Of a stretch of DNA of 5,409 nt, positions 1-5,409 are shown in pieces. The translations under genes were made by a program, and so were the position numbers. The notes beneath the pieces were generated by a model that made no database searches, was not told the DNA's origin, and saw only the letters and a program-made list of their open reading frames with translations. Within the stretch, counting starts at the first letter, position 1; every line of letters begins with the position of its first letter. Location of the stretch: the NCBI GenBank assembly GCA_052145775.1, contig JBKQNY010000121.1, positions 1 to 5,409 on the forward strand, read 5' to 3'. The stretch comes from CAVYPR01 sp052145775. Its GTDB lineage: Bacteria > Actinomycetota > Acidimicrobiia > Acidimicrobiales > RAAP-2.

Positions 1-13
1 GCTCTTCCGATCT
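1..13. other. Residual Illumina sequencing adapter
   Basis: The first 13 bases, GCTCTTCCGATCT, are identical to the 3' end shared by the standard Illumina TruSeq-type adapters. They lie exactly at the edge of the window, where untrimmed adapter is expected. They are almost certainly not genomic, so the biological sequence begins at about base 14. The reading frame of the truncated dehydrogenase happens to stay open through them, so residues translated from these bases should be discarded. Confidence 0.95.
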
Positions 14-724
14 GCCCGAACGGCGGGAGGATGGAGCGTCACCGGCCAGAAGGTCTGGACCAGCCTGGCCCAGTTCGCCGACCGCTGCGTGCTCCTCACC
101 CGGACCGGGACCCCGGACTCAGCCCACAAGGGGATCACCGCCCTTTTCGTCGACATGGACAGTCCGGGGATCACCGTGCGGCCGATCGAGACCATGCACG
201 GTGCCCCGGAGTTCTCCGAGGTGTTCTTCGACGACGTGGCGGTCCCGCTCGAGCGCCTCTTGGGCGACGAGGGCCAGGGTTGGTCGGTCGCCATGGACCT
301 CTTGCCCTACGAGCGGAGCACGGCCCTGTGGCACCGGGCGGCCTTCTTGCACCGGAGCCTCGACGAACTGCTGCACACCGCGCCCAACGGTGCCCTCGAT
401 CCCGCCCAGGTCGGCGAGGCGGCACAGCTGCTCTACGCCTTCCGGGCCCGCTCACGCGCCACGCAGCACCGGATGGCCGCCGGGGAGCATCTGGGGCCCG
501 AGACCTCGGTCGACAAGGTGCTGGTGGCGGGGGCCGAGCAGGCGGTCTTCGACCTGGCCGCCAGCGGTCTCGCACCGTCGGTGCTCTTCTGTGACGACGC
601 GACCGCCGTCCGCTGGCGGCGGGACTACCTCTTCTCCCGGGCGGCCACCATCTACGGCGGCGGCTCCGAGATCCAGCGCAACATCATCGCCCGCCGGCTG
701 CTCGACCTCGCCAGCGACCGCTGA
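14..724 (+). CDS. Acyl-CoA dehydrogenase, catalytic (alpha-type) subunit, 5' end missing
   Basis: This is a FAD-dependent acyl-CoA dehydrogenase, which forms the alpha,beta double bond in acyl-CoA thioesters; it is expected to be cytosolic. The 236 visible residues cover the middle beta-domain and the C-terminal helical domain, and the N-terminal helical domain lies off the contig. Residues 5-17 (GGWSVTGQKVWTS, then A..AD) are the classic FAD/substrate stretch. FFDDVAVP follows, then PYER with Glu100 (codon 311-313) at the catalytic-base position of isovaleryl-CoA dehydrogenase. The C-terminus has TIYGGGSEIQRN (residues 212-223), with Gly rather than Glu at the medium-chain-type base position. 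There is no R-x-x-F-G motif, so the flavin site looks incomplete without a partner. The stop overlaps the start of the next gene by one base (TGATG), which indicates translational coupling. By family comparison it resembles FadE26/FadE29-like alpha subunits; this is inferred from motifs. Substrate unknown. Confidence 0.93.
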   Translation, partial: ARTAGGWSVTGQKVWTSLAQFADRCVLLTRTGTPDSAHKGITALFVDMDSPGITVRPIETMHGAPEFSEVFFDDVAVPLERLLGDEGQGWSVAMDLLPYERSTALWHRAAFLHRSLDELLHTAPNGALDPAQVGEAAQLLYAFRARSRATQHRMAAGEHLGPETSVDKVLVAGAEQAVFDLAASGLAPSVLFCDDATAVRWRRDYLFSRAATIYGGGSEIQRNIIARRLLDLASDR

Positions 725-1683
725 TGGACGCCGACGATCTCGCCCTGTTCCGGCGCACGCTGCGCGACGCCATGGCCGCGCACGCCGGGACGCGGGTCGA
801 CGAGATCCTGGACCGCATCGGATGGCGTGACGCCCTGGATGACGACCGTCGTGCGGCGCTCTCGGTGCTGTTCGAGACCCAGGGCGCCCTCAACGCCAGC
901 TCGACGGCGATCGACGACGTCCTGGGCGAGGTCGTGGCGCCCGGGAGCCGCCCGGGACCGGCGGTGGTCCTCCCGGCTCCCGACCGCTGGCGCCCGCCCG
1001 CCGACCTGCACCACGGGGAGCTGACGGTGCAGGGGCTCGCCTCGCCCCGGATCGTCGAGCGGGGTGCGGCGCTGGTCGTGGCACGGACGGCCGACGGGGA
1101 CGTCACCGTGACGCTGGACGCCGCCGAGCTGGACGTCCGGCAGGTGTCGGGCATGGACCCCTGGTTGGGCCTGGTCGAGGTCAGCGGCACCTGCCCCGCC
1201 CGCGCCGCCGAGGCCCTCGCTCCGGGCCTGTGGGCGCAGGCGGCCCGGGTCGGGCAGCTCGCCCTGGCCCATGAGCTGGTGGGGACGGCCGGCGCCATCC
1301 TCGAGCTGGCCCGGGGCCACGCCCTCGAGCGGGTCCAGTTCGGCCACCCCATCGGAGCCTTCCAGGCTGTCGGCCACCGACTCGCCGACACCCTGGTGGC
1401 CATCGAGGCGGCCGGCGCCGCCCTGGCCGCGGCGTGGGACGACCCGGCGCCTCAGGCCGGGGCCGTGGCCAAGGCGCTCGCCGGGCGCGCCGCCCACACC
1501 GCGGCACGCCACGGCCAGCAGGTGCTGGCCGGCATCGGGTTCACCACCGAGCACCCCCTGCACCGCTACGTCCGCCGGGTGCTCGTGCTCGACGAGCTCT
1601 TCGGGTCCTCGCGCTCGCTCACCCGCGAGGTCGGTCGCCGGCTCATTGAGGCCCGCCGGCTGCCGCCACCCCCCCGCCTCTGA
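724..1683 (+). CDS. Short acyl-CoA dehydrogenase, non-catalytic (beta-type) partner subunit
   Basis: This 319-residue protein belongs to the acyl-CoA dehydrogenase family but is shorter than the usual 380 or so; the N-terminal helical domain is reduced. Residues about 98-158 look like a trimmed middle beta-domain without a recognisable T-E-P-x-x-G-S-D motif. The C-terminal domain is clear: R203-V-Q-F-G207 followed by HPIGAFQAV, the flavin-pyrophosphate binding arginine motif, and Q266-V-L-A-G-I-G with EHPLHRYVRR. The position 26 residues before R203, where catalytic Glu would sit, is Gly177, and the tail (GSSRSLTREVG) lacks the G-G-x-S-E-I-Q signature. It therefore has the parts the upstream gene lacks and lacks the parts that gene has, so the two probably form one alpha2-beta2 enzyme, as in mycobacterial FadE heterotetramers. 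The ATG at 724 shares its A with the upstream TGA and has no clear ribosome-binding site, so translation is probably coupled. It ends in a proline-rich tail read from a run of seven C. Confidence 0.9.
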   Translation: MDADDLALFRRTLRDAMAAHAGTRVDEILDRIGWRDALDDDRRAALSVLFETQGALNASSTAIDDVLGEVVAPGSRPGPAVVLPAPDRWRPPADLHHGELTVQGLASPRIVERGAALVVARTADGDVTVTLDAAELDVRQVSGMDPWLGLVEVSGTCPARAAEALAPGLWAQAARVGQLALAHELVGTAGAILELARGHALERVQFGHPIGAFQAVGHRLADTLVAIEAAGAALAAAWDDPAPQAGAVAKALAGRAAHTAARHGQQVLAGIGFTTEHPLHRYVRRVLVLDELFGSSRSLTREVGRRLIEARRLPPPPRL

Positions 1684-1705
1684 GCGGGATGGCAGCCGGT
1701 CGCCC
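1684..1705. other. Short gap between convergent operons
   Basis: Only 22 bases separate the stop of the plus-strand dehydrogenase pair from the stop of the minus-strand operon. I see no U-rich intrinsic terminator. A 5-bp GC stem (1673-1677 with 1684-1688, loop of 6) spans the plus-strand stop but has no T tract. Transcription from the two sides may therefore overlap, or end by a Rho-dependent route. Confidence 0.5.
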
Positions 1706-2971
1706 CTAGGTCTGGCGCGCCCGCCCCCTCGGCACCTCCCGGAAGGGCACGCCGCGGTCGAACGCCTGCTCGCGGGGCATGCCCAGCACCCGTTCGCTGA
1801 TGACGTTGCGGGCCATCTCCGTCGTCCCGCCTCCGATGCAGGACACCTGGCGCATCAGGAAATCGGTGCCGCAGTCGGCCACGTCGCCGTCGCCGGCGGC
1901 CCACGTCCCGCCCGCCTCTGCGGCGACCTCGAAGGCGATGCTCGTCCGCCGGGCGGTCGCCGTGGCGGTGAAGAGTCGCCCGATGGCGCCCGCCTGGTCG
2001 GTCATGTCCCCCGAGGCGATGCCGTCCCTGAGGCGCCGACCCAGTGAGGCCGCCACCAGGTCCAGCATGCGGGCCTCCCCGACCAGGTCGCGGGCGCGCG
2101 GGTCGTCCAGCCTCCCGGCGGCGTCGGCGATCGACCGCACCGCCGAGGGCAGCCCGCTCATCGGCGTGCCGAGCGGGATCGTCACCAGGGGGGAGTTCAT
2201 CAGCATGCGCTCGTGGAACGTCCAGCGGATGCCGACCGTCCAGCCCTCGTCGACGCCACCGACACGGTCGCTGTCGGGAACGACCACGTCGGTCATGTAC
2301 TCCTGGCAGAACTCCTTCGAGCCGTTCACCATCTCGATGCGGTGGACCTCGACGCCCGGCTGGTGGATGGGCAGCATGAAGACCGTCAGTCCGCGGTGCT
2401 TGGGCACGTCCCAGTTGGTCCGGGCCAGGCAGAGGGCCCAGTCCGACCACCAGGCGCCGGTGGTCCAGATCTTCGACCCGTTGAGGATCCAGCTGTCGCC
2501 GTCGCGCATGGCGGTGGTCAAGGCCGCGGCCACGTCCGACCCCCCGCTGGGCTCGGAGAGGAACTGCATCCAGAACTCGTCTCCCCGCAGGATGGCCGGG
2601 ATGTGGCGCAGCTTCTGCTCCTCGGTGCCGAAGTCGAGCAGCACCGCGGCGCACGGGGACATGGTCGGAGCCTGGAACCGGGCGGGGTACTCGTAGCCGG
2701 CGAGCTCCTCGTTGAGCACCCGCTGGTGGGCCGGCGTGAGGCCCTGGCCGCCGTACTCCCTGGGGAAGCACACCCCGGCCAGACCGGCGTCGAAGAGCAT
2801 CCGCTGGATCTGCCGGTCCCGGGCGACGCCGGCCAGCTCCTCCTCGTCGGTCCGCTCGTTACGCAGCGTCAGGGCCATCTTGCGCGGCGACATAGGCGGC
2901 AGATGGCCCTGGATGAACGAGCGCGCCCGTTGGCGGAATTCGTCTAAGCCCTCTCCCGCGTCCGTCCTCAC
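1706..2971 (-). CDS. Acyl-CoA dehydrogenase, catalytic (alpha-type) subunit
   Basis: This is a complete 421-residue FAD-dependent acyl-CoA dehydrogenase. The N-terminal helical domain (about 8-130) includes FPREYGGQGL (69-78) and FGTEEQK (114-120). The middle domain opens with LSEPSGGSD (138-146), followed by WILNGSKIWTTG (161-172). Glu254 in TFHER (codon 2210-2212) sits at the isovaleryl-CoA-dehydrogenase catalytic-base position. IGGGTTEMARN and SERVLGMP (379-399) form the C-terminal flavin/active-site motif, with Gly at the alternative Glu position. No R-x-x-F-G motif follows Glu254, so the protein appears to need a partner for a full FAD site. The GTG start was chosen because it overlaps the upstream stop as GTGA, has AAGGGG seven bases upstream, and retains the first helix (LDEFRQRARSFI). 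The open frame continues upstream of it, but only as a shadow of the neighbouring gene. It resembles FadE26/FadE29/FadE17-like alpha subunits; the steroid role is inferred. Confidence 0.93.
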   Translation of the reverse strand: MRTDAGEGLDEFRQRARSFIQGHLPPMSPRKMALTLRNERTDEEELAGVARDRQIQRMLFDAGLAGVCFPREYGGQGLTPAHQRVLNEELAGYEYPARFQAPTMSPCAAVLLDFGTEEQKLRHIPAILRGDEFWMQFLSEPSGGSDVAAALTTAMRDGDSWILNGSKIWTTGAWWSDWALCLARTNWDVPKHRGLTVFMLPIHQPGVEVHRIEMVNGSKEFCQEYMTDVVVPDSDRVGGVDEGWTVGIRWTFHERMLMNSPLVTIPLGTPMSGLPSAVRSIADAAGRLDDPRARDLVGEARMLDLVAASLGRRLRDGIASGDMTDQAGAIGRLFTATATARRTSIAFEVAAEAGGTWAAGDGDVADCGTDFLMRQVSCIGGGTTEMARNVISERVLGMPREQAFDRGVPFREVPRGRARQT

Positions 2972-4107
2972 CGCAGGTCCCCTTGCTCGTTCGCCAAGTC
3001 GGCCAGCCGCTGGCGGTGGTCGGCCGGGGTGCCATAGAGGGTGCGGTCGAGGGTGTGGCGACGCAGCAGCAGGTGGAGGTCGTGGTCGAAGGTGACCCCG
3101 ATGCCGCCGTGGATCTGCACGCAGTCCTGCAAGAGCTCGGAGCCGTAGTCTCCGACGAAGGACTTGGCCGCGCTCAGCAGCTCCTCGGCCTCGGGGGAGT
3201 CGCCCGCCGTCGCCGCCACGGCCTCGTCGCTGGCGGCATGGCCCGCCTCGAGCCACGTCTTCATGTCGGCGAAGCGGTGCTTGATCTCCTGGTAAGAGGC
3301 GAGCGGGCGGCCGAAGGAGTAGCGGTCGAAGGCCCACTCGGCGGTCATCTCGAAGGCAGCCTGCATCGCACCCACCGACTCGGCGACGGCCAGGGCCAGC
3401 GCCGTCCGCCGCTGCGACGCGACCCCCGGGCCCGCGGCGCCGACCTCCCCCACCACGCTGCCGCGGCCCAGCCTCACGTCGTCGAAGCGGACCTGCGAGA
3501 AGCGACGGGTGAGATCGACCGACTGCAGCGGCGAGACGGAAACGCCGGGCGCGTCCACCGGCACCAGCACCTGGGTCCAGCCCCCGTCGGTGTGCCCGGT
3601 GACCAGCAGGGAGGAGCAGCCACCGACCGCCTCCACCGGCCGCGACGACCCCCGGACCACGATCTCGTCGCCCCGGGGCTCGACCCACAGGGCCGGCCCA
3701 GCCGACCAGCGGCCGTCCGCCTGCGGGTCGGGGCACCACGTGGTCACCGACTCCCCGGACAGGAGGTCGGCCAGGGCGGCCGAGGCGGCGCCACCGGGGC
3801 TGGCGTCCAATGCCGACGCCACCACGTTGGCGGAGAGCAGGGGCCCGGGAGCGGCGTGCCGGCCGAACTCGAAGGCCAACAGGGCCAGGTCCGTCAGGCC
3901 GTGGTCACTGAGCTTGCCTCCCCCGTTCTCCTCTCCGACCAGGAGCGACGTCCACCCCAAGTGCGCGCCGTCCCGCCAGTAGCCGGGATCGAAGCCGATC
4001 GGGTCGTCTCGCAGTCGTCGCAGCTCGGATGCCGGCGCCCGCTCCTCCAAGAAGCGGGTGGAGGTCTCCTGGAAGAAGCGTTGGTCGGCGTTCACCTCGA
4101 GCAGCAT
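2968..4107 (-). CDS. Acyl-CoA dehydrogenase-like protein, non-catalytic (beta-type) partner subunit
   Basis: This 379-residue protein has the acyl-CoA dehydrogenase fold. The N-terminal helical domain (1 to about 120) starts with the family-typical NADQRFFQETSTRFLEE. The middle domain (about 121-225) lacks both the S/T-E-P-x-x-G-S-D motif and the NGxKxW-T motif, and ends in VRFDDVRL (206-213). The C-terminal domain carries R262-Y-S-F-G with RPLASYQEIKHRFADM, and QIHGGIG (331-337) with DHDLHLLLRR. Counting back 26 residues from R262, the catalytic-base position is Ala236 (codon 3400-3402). The C-terminus has LYGTPADHR in place of Y-E-G-T or GG-x-S-E-I-Q. Both known catalytic glutamate positions are therefore empty, while flavin-binding elements remain. 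It overlaps the next gene by 4 bases (GTGA), which strongly suggests an alpha2-beta2 complex with it, as in FadE28-FadE29. The ATG at 4107 is five bases after the P450 stop and has no clear ribosome-binding site, so it is probably coupled to P450 translation. Confidence 0.91.
   Translation of the reverse strand: MLLEVNADQRFFQETSTRFLEERAPASELRRLRDDPIGFDPGYWRDGAHLGWTSLLVGEENGGGKLSDHGLTDLALLAFEFGRHAAPGPLLSANVVASALDASPGGAASAALADLLSGESVTTWCPDPQADGRWSAGPALWVEPRGDEIVVRGSSRPVEAVGGCSSLLVTGHTDGGWTQVLVPVDAPGVSVSPLQSVDLTRRFSQVRFDDVRLGRGSVVGEVGAAGPGVASQRRTALALAVAESVGAMQAAFEMTAEWAFDRYSFGRPLASYQEIKHRFADMKTWLEAGHAASDEAVAATAGDSPEAEELLSAAKSFVGDYGSELLQDCVQIHGGIGVTFDHDLHLLLRRHTLDRTLYGTPADHRQRLADLANEQGDLR
2979..2984 (-). 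promoter_or_regulatory. Ribosome-binding site deciding the GTG start of the alpha-type dehydrogenase
   Basis: The minus strand reads AAGGGG here, seven bases before the GTG at 2971-2969. It is one mismatch from AAGGAG and lies inside the end of the preceding gene. With the GTGA overlap, it supports GTG over the in-frame ATG codons at residues 27 and 32, which would remove the first conserved helix. Confidence 0.6.
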
Positions 4108-4112
4108 CGGCG

Positions 4113-5318
4113 TCAGGGTACGAAGACCGGCATCCGCTCCCAGCCGCGTACCGTGGACGTCCGGGCCTGCTGGGCGTTGTCCCAATCGATCTCCCACGTG
4201 GGGACGCGCTGCAGGACCTCGTCGAGGGCGACCCGGCCCTCGAGCCGGGCCAGCGCGGCACCCAGGCAGAGGTGCACGCCGTACCCGAAGGCCAGGTGCT
4301 GGTCGAGCTTGCGGTGGATGTCGAACCGGTCGCCCTCGGGGAACTTCCGCTCGTCCCGGTTCGCCGCCCCGTTGAGCAGGAGGACGACGCTCCCCTCGGG
4401 GACGACGCGGCCGTGGTGCTCCACGTCCCGCATGACGAGGCGAGCCTGCACCGGCGACGGCGATTCGTAGCGGAGGAGCTCCTCGATCGCCTGGGGCACG
4501 AGCTCCCGGTTCTCCGCCAGCTCGCGCCGCTGCTCGGGGTGGTCGGCGAGGACCTTCGCCGTCCACCCGATGAGCCTCGTCGTGGTCTCGTTCCCCGCCG
4601 CGGCCAACAAGTTGACGTAGTTGAGGACCTCGTCGCGGCTCAGCCGGCGCCGCTCGCCGTTCTCGTCCTCGTACTCGGCGTTGAGTAGTTCGGTCATGAG
4701 GTCGTCGGAAGGGTGCTTCTCACGCCAGGCGATGTAGTCGGCGAACTCGCTGGCGCCCCCGATGCCGGCGCTGAACTGCTCGTTGACGTCGGGCATGGCG
4801 CCCTCGTCGAGGCGGAGGCTGGCGTCGATCTGCTGTCGCAGCGCCGTCTGGTCCTCCTCGGGGATGCCCAGCAGCATGCCGATGACGCGCATCGGCATCT
4901 GTGCGCCGAGGTCGGCGATGAAGTCGAACCCCCCGGCGCCCACCAACGGGTCGAGGCAGTGCGCGCACAGCTCGCGGACCTTGGGTTCGAGGTCGTTCAT
5001 CTTCCTGGGCGTGAACACCCGGGAGAGGAGCGACCGGTGCAGGTTGTGTCCGGGGGGGTCCTCGAAGATGATCGAGCCGGGAGGGATCTCCATGTCCGCC
5101 TTGATGAGTTCGAGCAGGGTCCCCTTGGCCGAGCTGTACGTCTGCCAGTCGAGGATCGCCGGCCGCACGTCGTCGAAGCGACTCATGGCGAAGAAGTCGT
5201 AGCGCTCGTTGTAGTAGAGCGGCTGGCGGTCCCGGAGCGCCTTCCAGACCGGGTACGGGTCCGAGTCGATCTCGAAGTCGTACGGGTCGTAGTACACGTC
5301 GGGCTGGGTCACTGACAT
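4113..5318 (-). CDS. Cytochrome P450 (soluble bacterial CYP)
   Basis: This 401-residue soluble haem monooxygenase has a normal length for bacterial P450s and no membrane anchor. Visible motifs are DPPGHNLHR (88-95, C-helix, haem propionate contact), A241-G-N-E-T-T246 (I-helix oxygen-activation motif, Glu in the acid position), E280-L-L-R283 (K-helix ExxR), and F344-G-Y-G-V-H-L-C-L-G353 with Cys351 (codon 4266-4268) as the haem thiolate ligand. All essential residues are present, so it should be active, given a ferredoxin and ferredoxin reductase; neither is encoded here. It is the first visible gene of a tight operon with two acyl-CoA dehydrogenase subunits, which points to oxidation of an alkyl chain before beta-oxidation, as CYP125 and CYP142 do for cholesterol in mycobacteria. 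I cannot assign the CYP family. The frame is open upstream to the contig edge, but the ATG with AAGGAA five bases before it is the sensible start. Confidence 0.96.
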   Translation of the reverse strand: MSVTQPDVYYDPYDFEIDSDPYPVWKALRDRQPLYYNERYDFFAMSRFDDVRPAILDWQTYSSAKGTLLELIKADMEIPPGSIIFEDPPGHNLHRSLLSRVFTPRKMNDLEPKVRELCAHCLDPLVGAGGFDFIADLGAQMPMRVIGMLLGIPEEDQTALRQQIDASLRLDEGAMPDVNEQFSAGIGGASEFADYIAWREKHPSDDLMTELLNAEYEDENGERRRLSRDEVLNYVNLLAAAGNETTTRLIGWTAKVLADHPEQRRELAENRELVPQAIEELLRYESPSPVQARLVMRDVEHHGRVVPEGSVVLLLNGAANRDERKFPEGDRFDIHRKLDQHLAFGYGVHLCLGAALARLEGRVALDEVLQRVPTWEIDWDNAQQARTSTVRGWERMPVFVP

Positions 5319-5409
5319 GACGGTTCCTTGGTGGTGCCGGTGAAAACGTCCTTCTCCAAAGTAGCTGGTGTTTCTCTCCTCCCGCGCAAATCCACCTCGC
5401 CGGAACGCG
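5319..5409 (-). promoter_or_regulatory. Leader region upstream of the P450 operon, lower GC, with ribosome-binding site
   Basis: This stretch is clearly richer in A and T than the genes beside it, as expected for an intergenic promoter region. On the minus strand AAGGAA (5324-5329) lies five bases before the P450 ATG and is a good Shine-Dalgarno sequence. I could not identify a convincing -35/-10 pair or a clear palindromic operator. All three minus-strand frames stay open from the contig edge towards the P450; one ends 10 bases inside the P450 gene. The end of an upstream co-directional gene therefore cannot be ruled out, although its codon positions do not show the GC bias of the other genes. 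Confidence 0.5.

Noticed and set aside
652..1563. Minus-strand open frame of 303 codons opposite the plus-strand pair.
   Set aside because: It is antisense to two motif-verified dehydrogenase genes and its translation has no recognisable features.
1673..1688. Possible terminator hairpin (5-bp GC stem, 6-base loop) over the plus-strand stop.
   Set aside because: The stem is short and no T tract follows. Stems of this size arise by chance at this GC content.
2972..3739. Upstream extension of the alpha-type dehydrogenase frame, giving a 677-residue protein.
   Set aside because: The extra residues are low-complexity R/G/P/A-rich sequence, and the stretch lies opposite the frame of a clearly conserved dehydrogenase. 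The GTG at 2971 with its ribosome-binding site and GTGA overlap explains the true start.
4108..4566. N-terminal extension of the beta-type dehydrogenase into the P450 gene.
   Set aside because: The extension is a shadow of P450 coding sequence. The ATG at 4107 begins exactly with the typical N-terminal helix of the family.
2983..4688. Long plus-strand open frames opposite the minus-strand genes, including one of 495 codons.
   Set aside because: They lie antisense to genes with full family motifs and show no recognisable domain. Such long shadows are expected in very GC-rich DNA.
5319..5409. Candidate promoter (TTGCGC and TACTTT on the minus strand) and a KstR-type operator.
   Set aside because: The spacing of the two hexamers is about 20 bases and the first is a poor match. 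No palindrome resembling the KstR site (AAC-nn-GTT core) was found.
14..5409. CRISPR arrays, tRNA or rRNA genes, insertion sequences, riboswitches.
   Set aside because: No regularly spaced repeats, cloverleaf-like segments, transposase coding or terminal inverted repeats were seen. The window is almost fully occupied by five genes.

Overview
The window is a GC-rich bacterial contig of about 5.4 kb. Nearly all codons in its genes end in G or C, and genes overlap by 1 to 4 bases. This fits an actinobacterium, perhaps an uncultured or environmental lineage; the taxon is inferred from base composition and gene content only. The first 13 bases match the 3' end of the standard Illumina adapter, so position 1 is an assembly edge and real sequence starts at about base 14.

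Layout. On the plus strand (14-1683) lie two overlapping acyl-CoA dehydrogenase (ACAD) genes. The first lacks its 5' part because of the contig edge; the second is a complete short form of 319 residues. They share one base (TGATG). After a 22-base gap, three genes lie on the minus strand. Read in the direction of transcription they are a cytochrome P450 (5318-4113), a second short-type ACAD (4107-2968) and a full-length ACAD with a GTG start (2971-1706). The P450 stop lies 5 bases before the next start, and the two ACAD genes overlap by 4 bases (GTGA), so the three form one tight operon. The two transcription units converge. About 90 bases upstream of the P450 have visibly lower GC and probably hold the operon's promoter.

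How the genes work together. Each ACAD pair divides the usual active-site parts between two proteins. One member (alpha) carries the isovaleryl-CoA-dehydrogenase-type catalytic glutamate and the C-terminal GGG-(S/T)-E motif but lacks the R-x-x-F-G flavin-binding arginine. The other (beta) carries R-x-x-F-G and a Q-x-x-(G/A)-G-I-G motif but has Gly or Ala where the glutamate should be. This is the pattern known for mycobacterial alpha2-beta2 ACADs of cholesterol side-chain beta-oxidation (FadE26-FadE27, FadE28-FadE29). The minus-strand order P450, beta, alpha matches the order I recall for cyp125-fadE28-fadE29 in Mycobacterium tuberculosis. A reasonable inference is that the locus breaks down a steroid or a branched, isoprenoid-like alkyl chain: the P450 oxidises an unactivated carbon, and after activation to CoA esters two different heteromeric dehydrogenases act on successive or different intermediates. 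The substrate cannot be read from the sequence. I saw no RNA genes, CRISPR array, mobile element or sizeable repeat.
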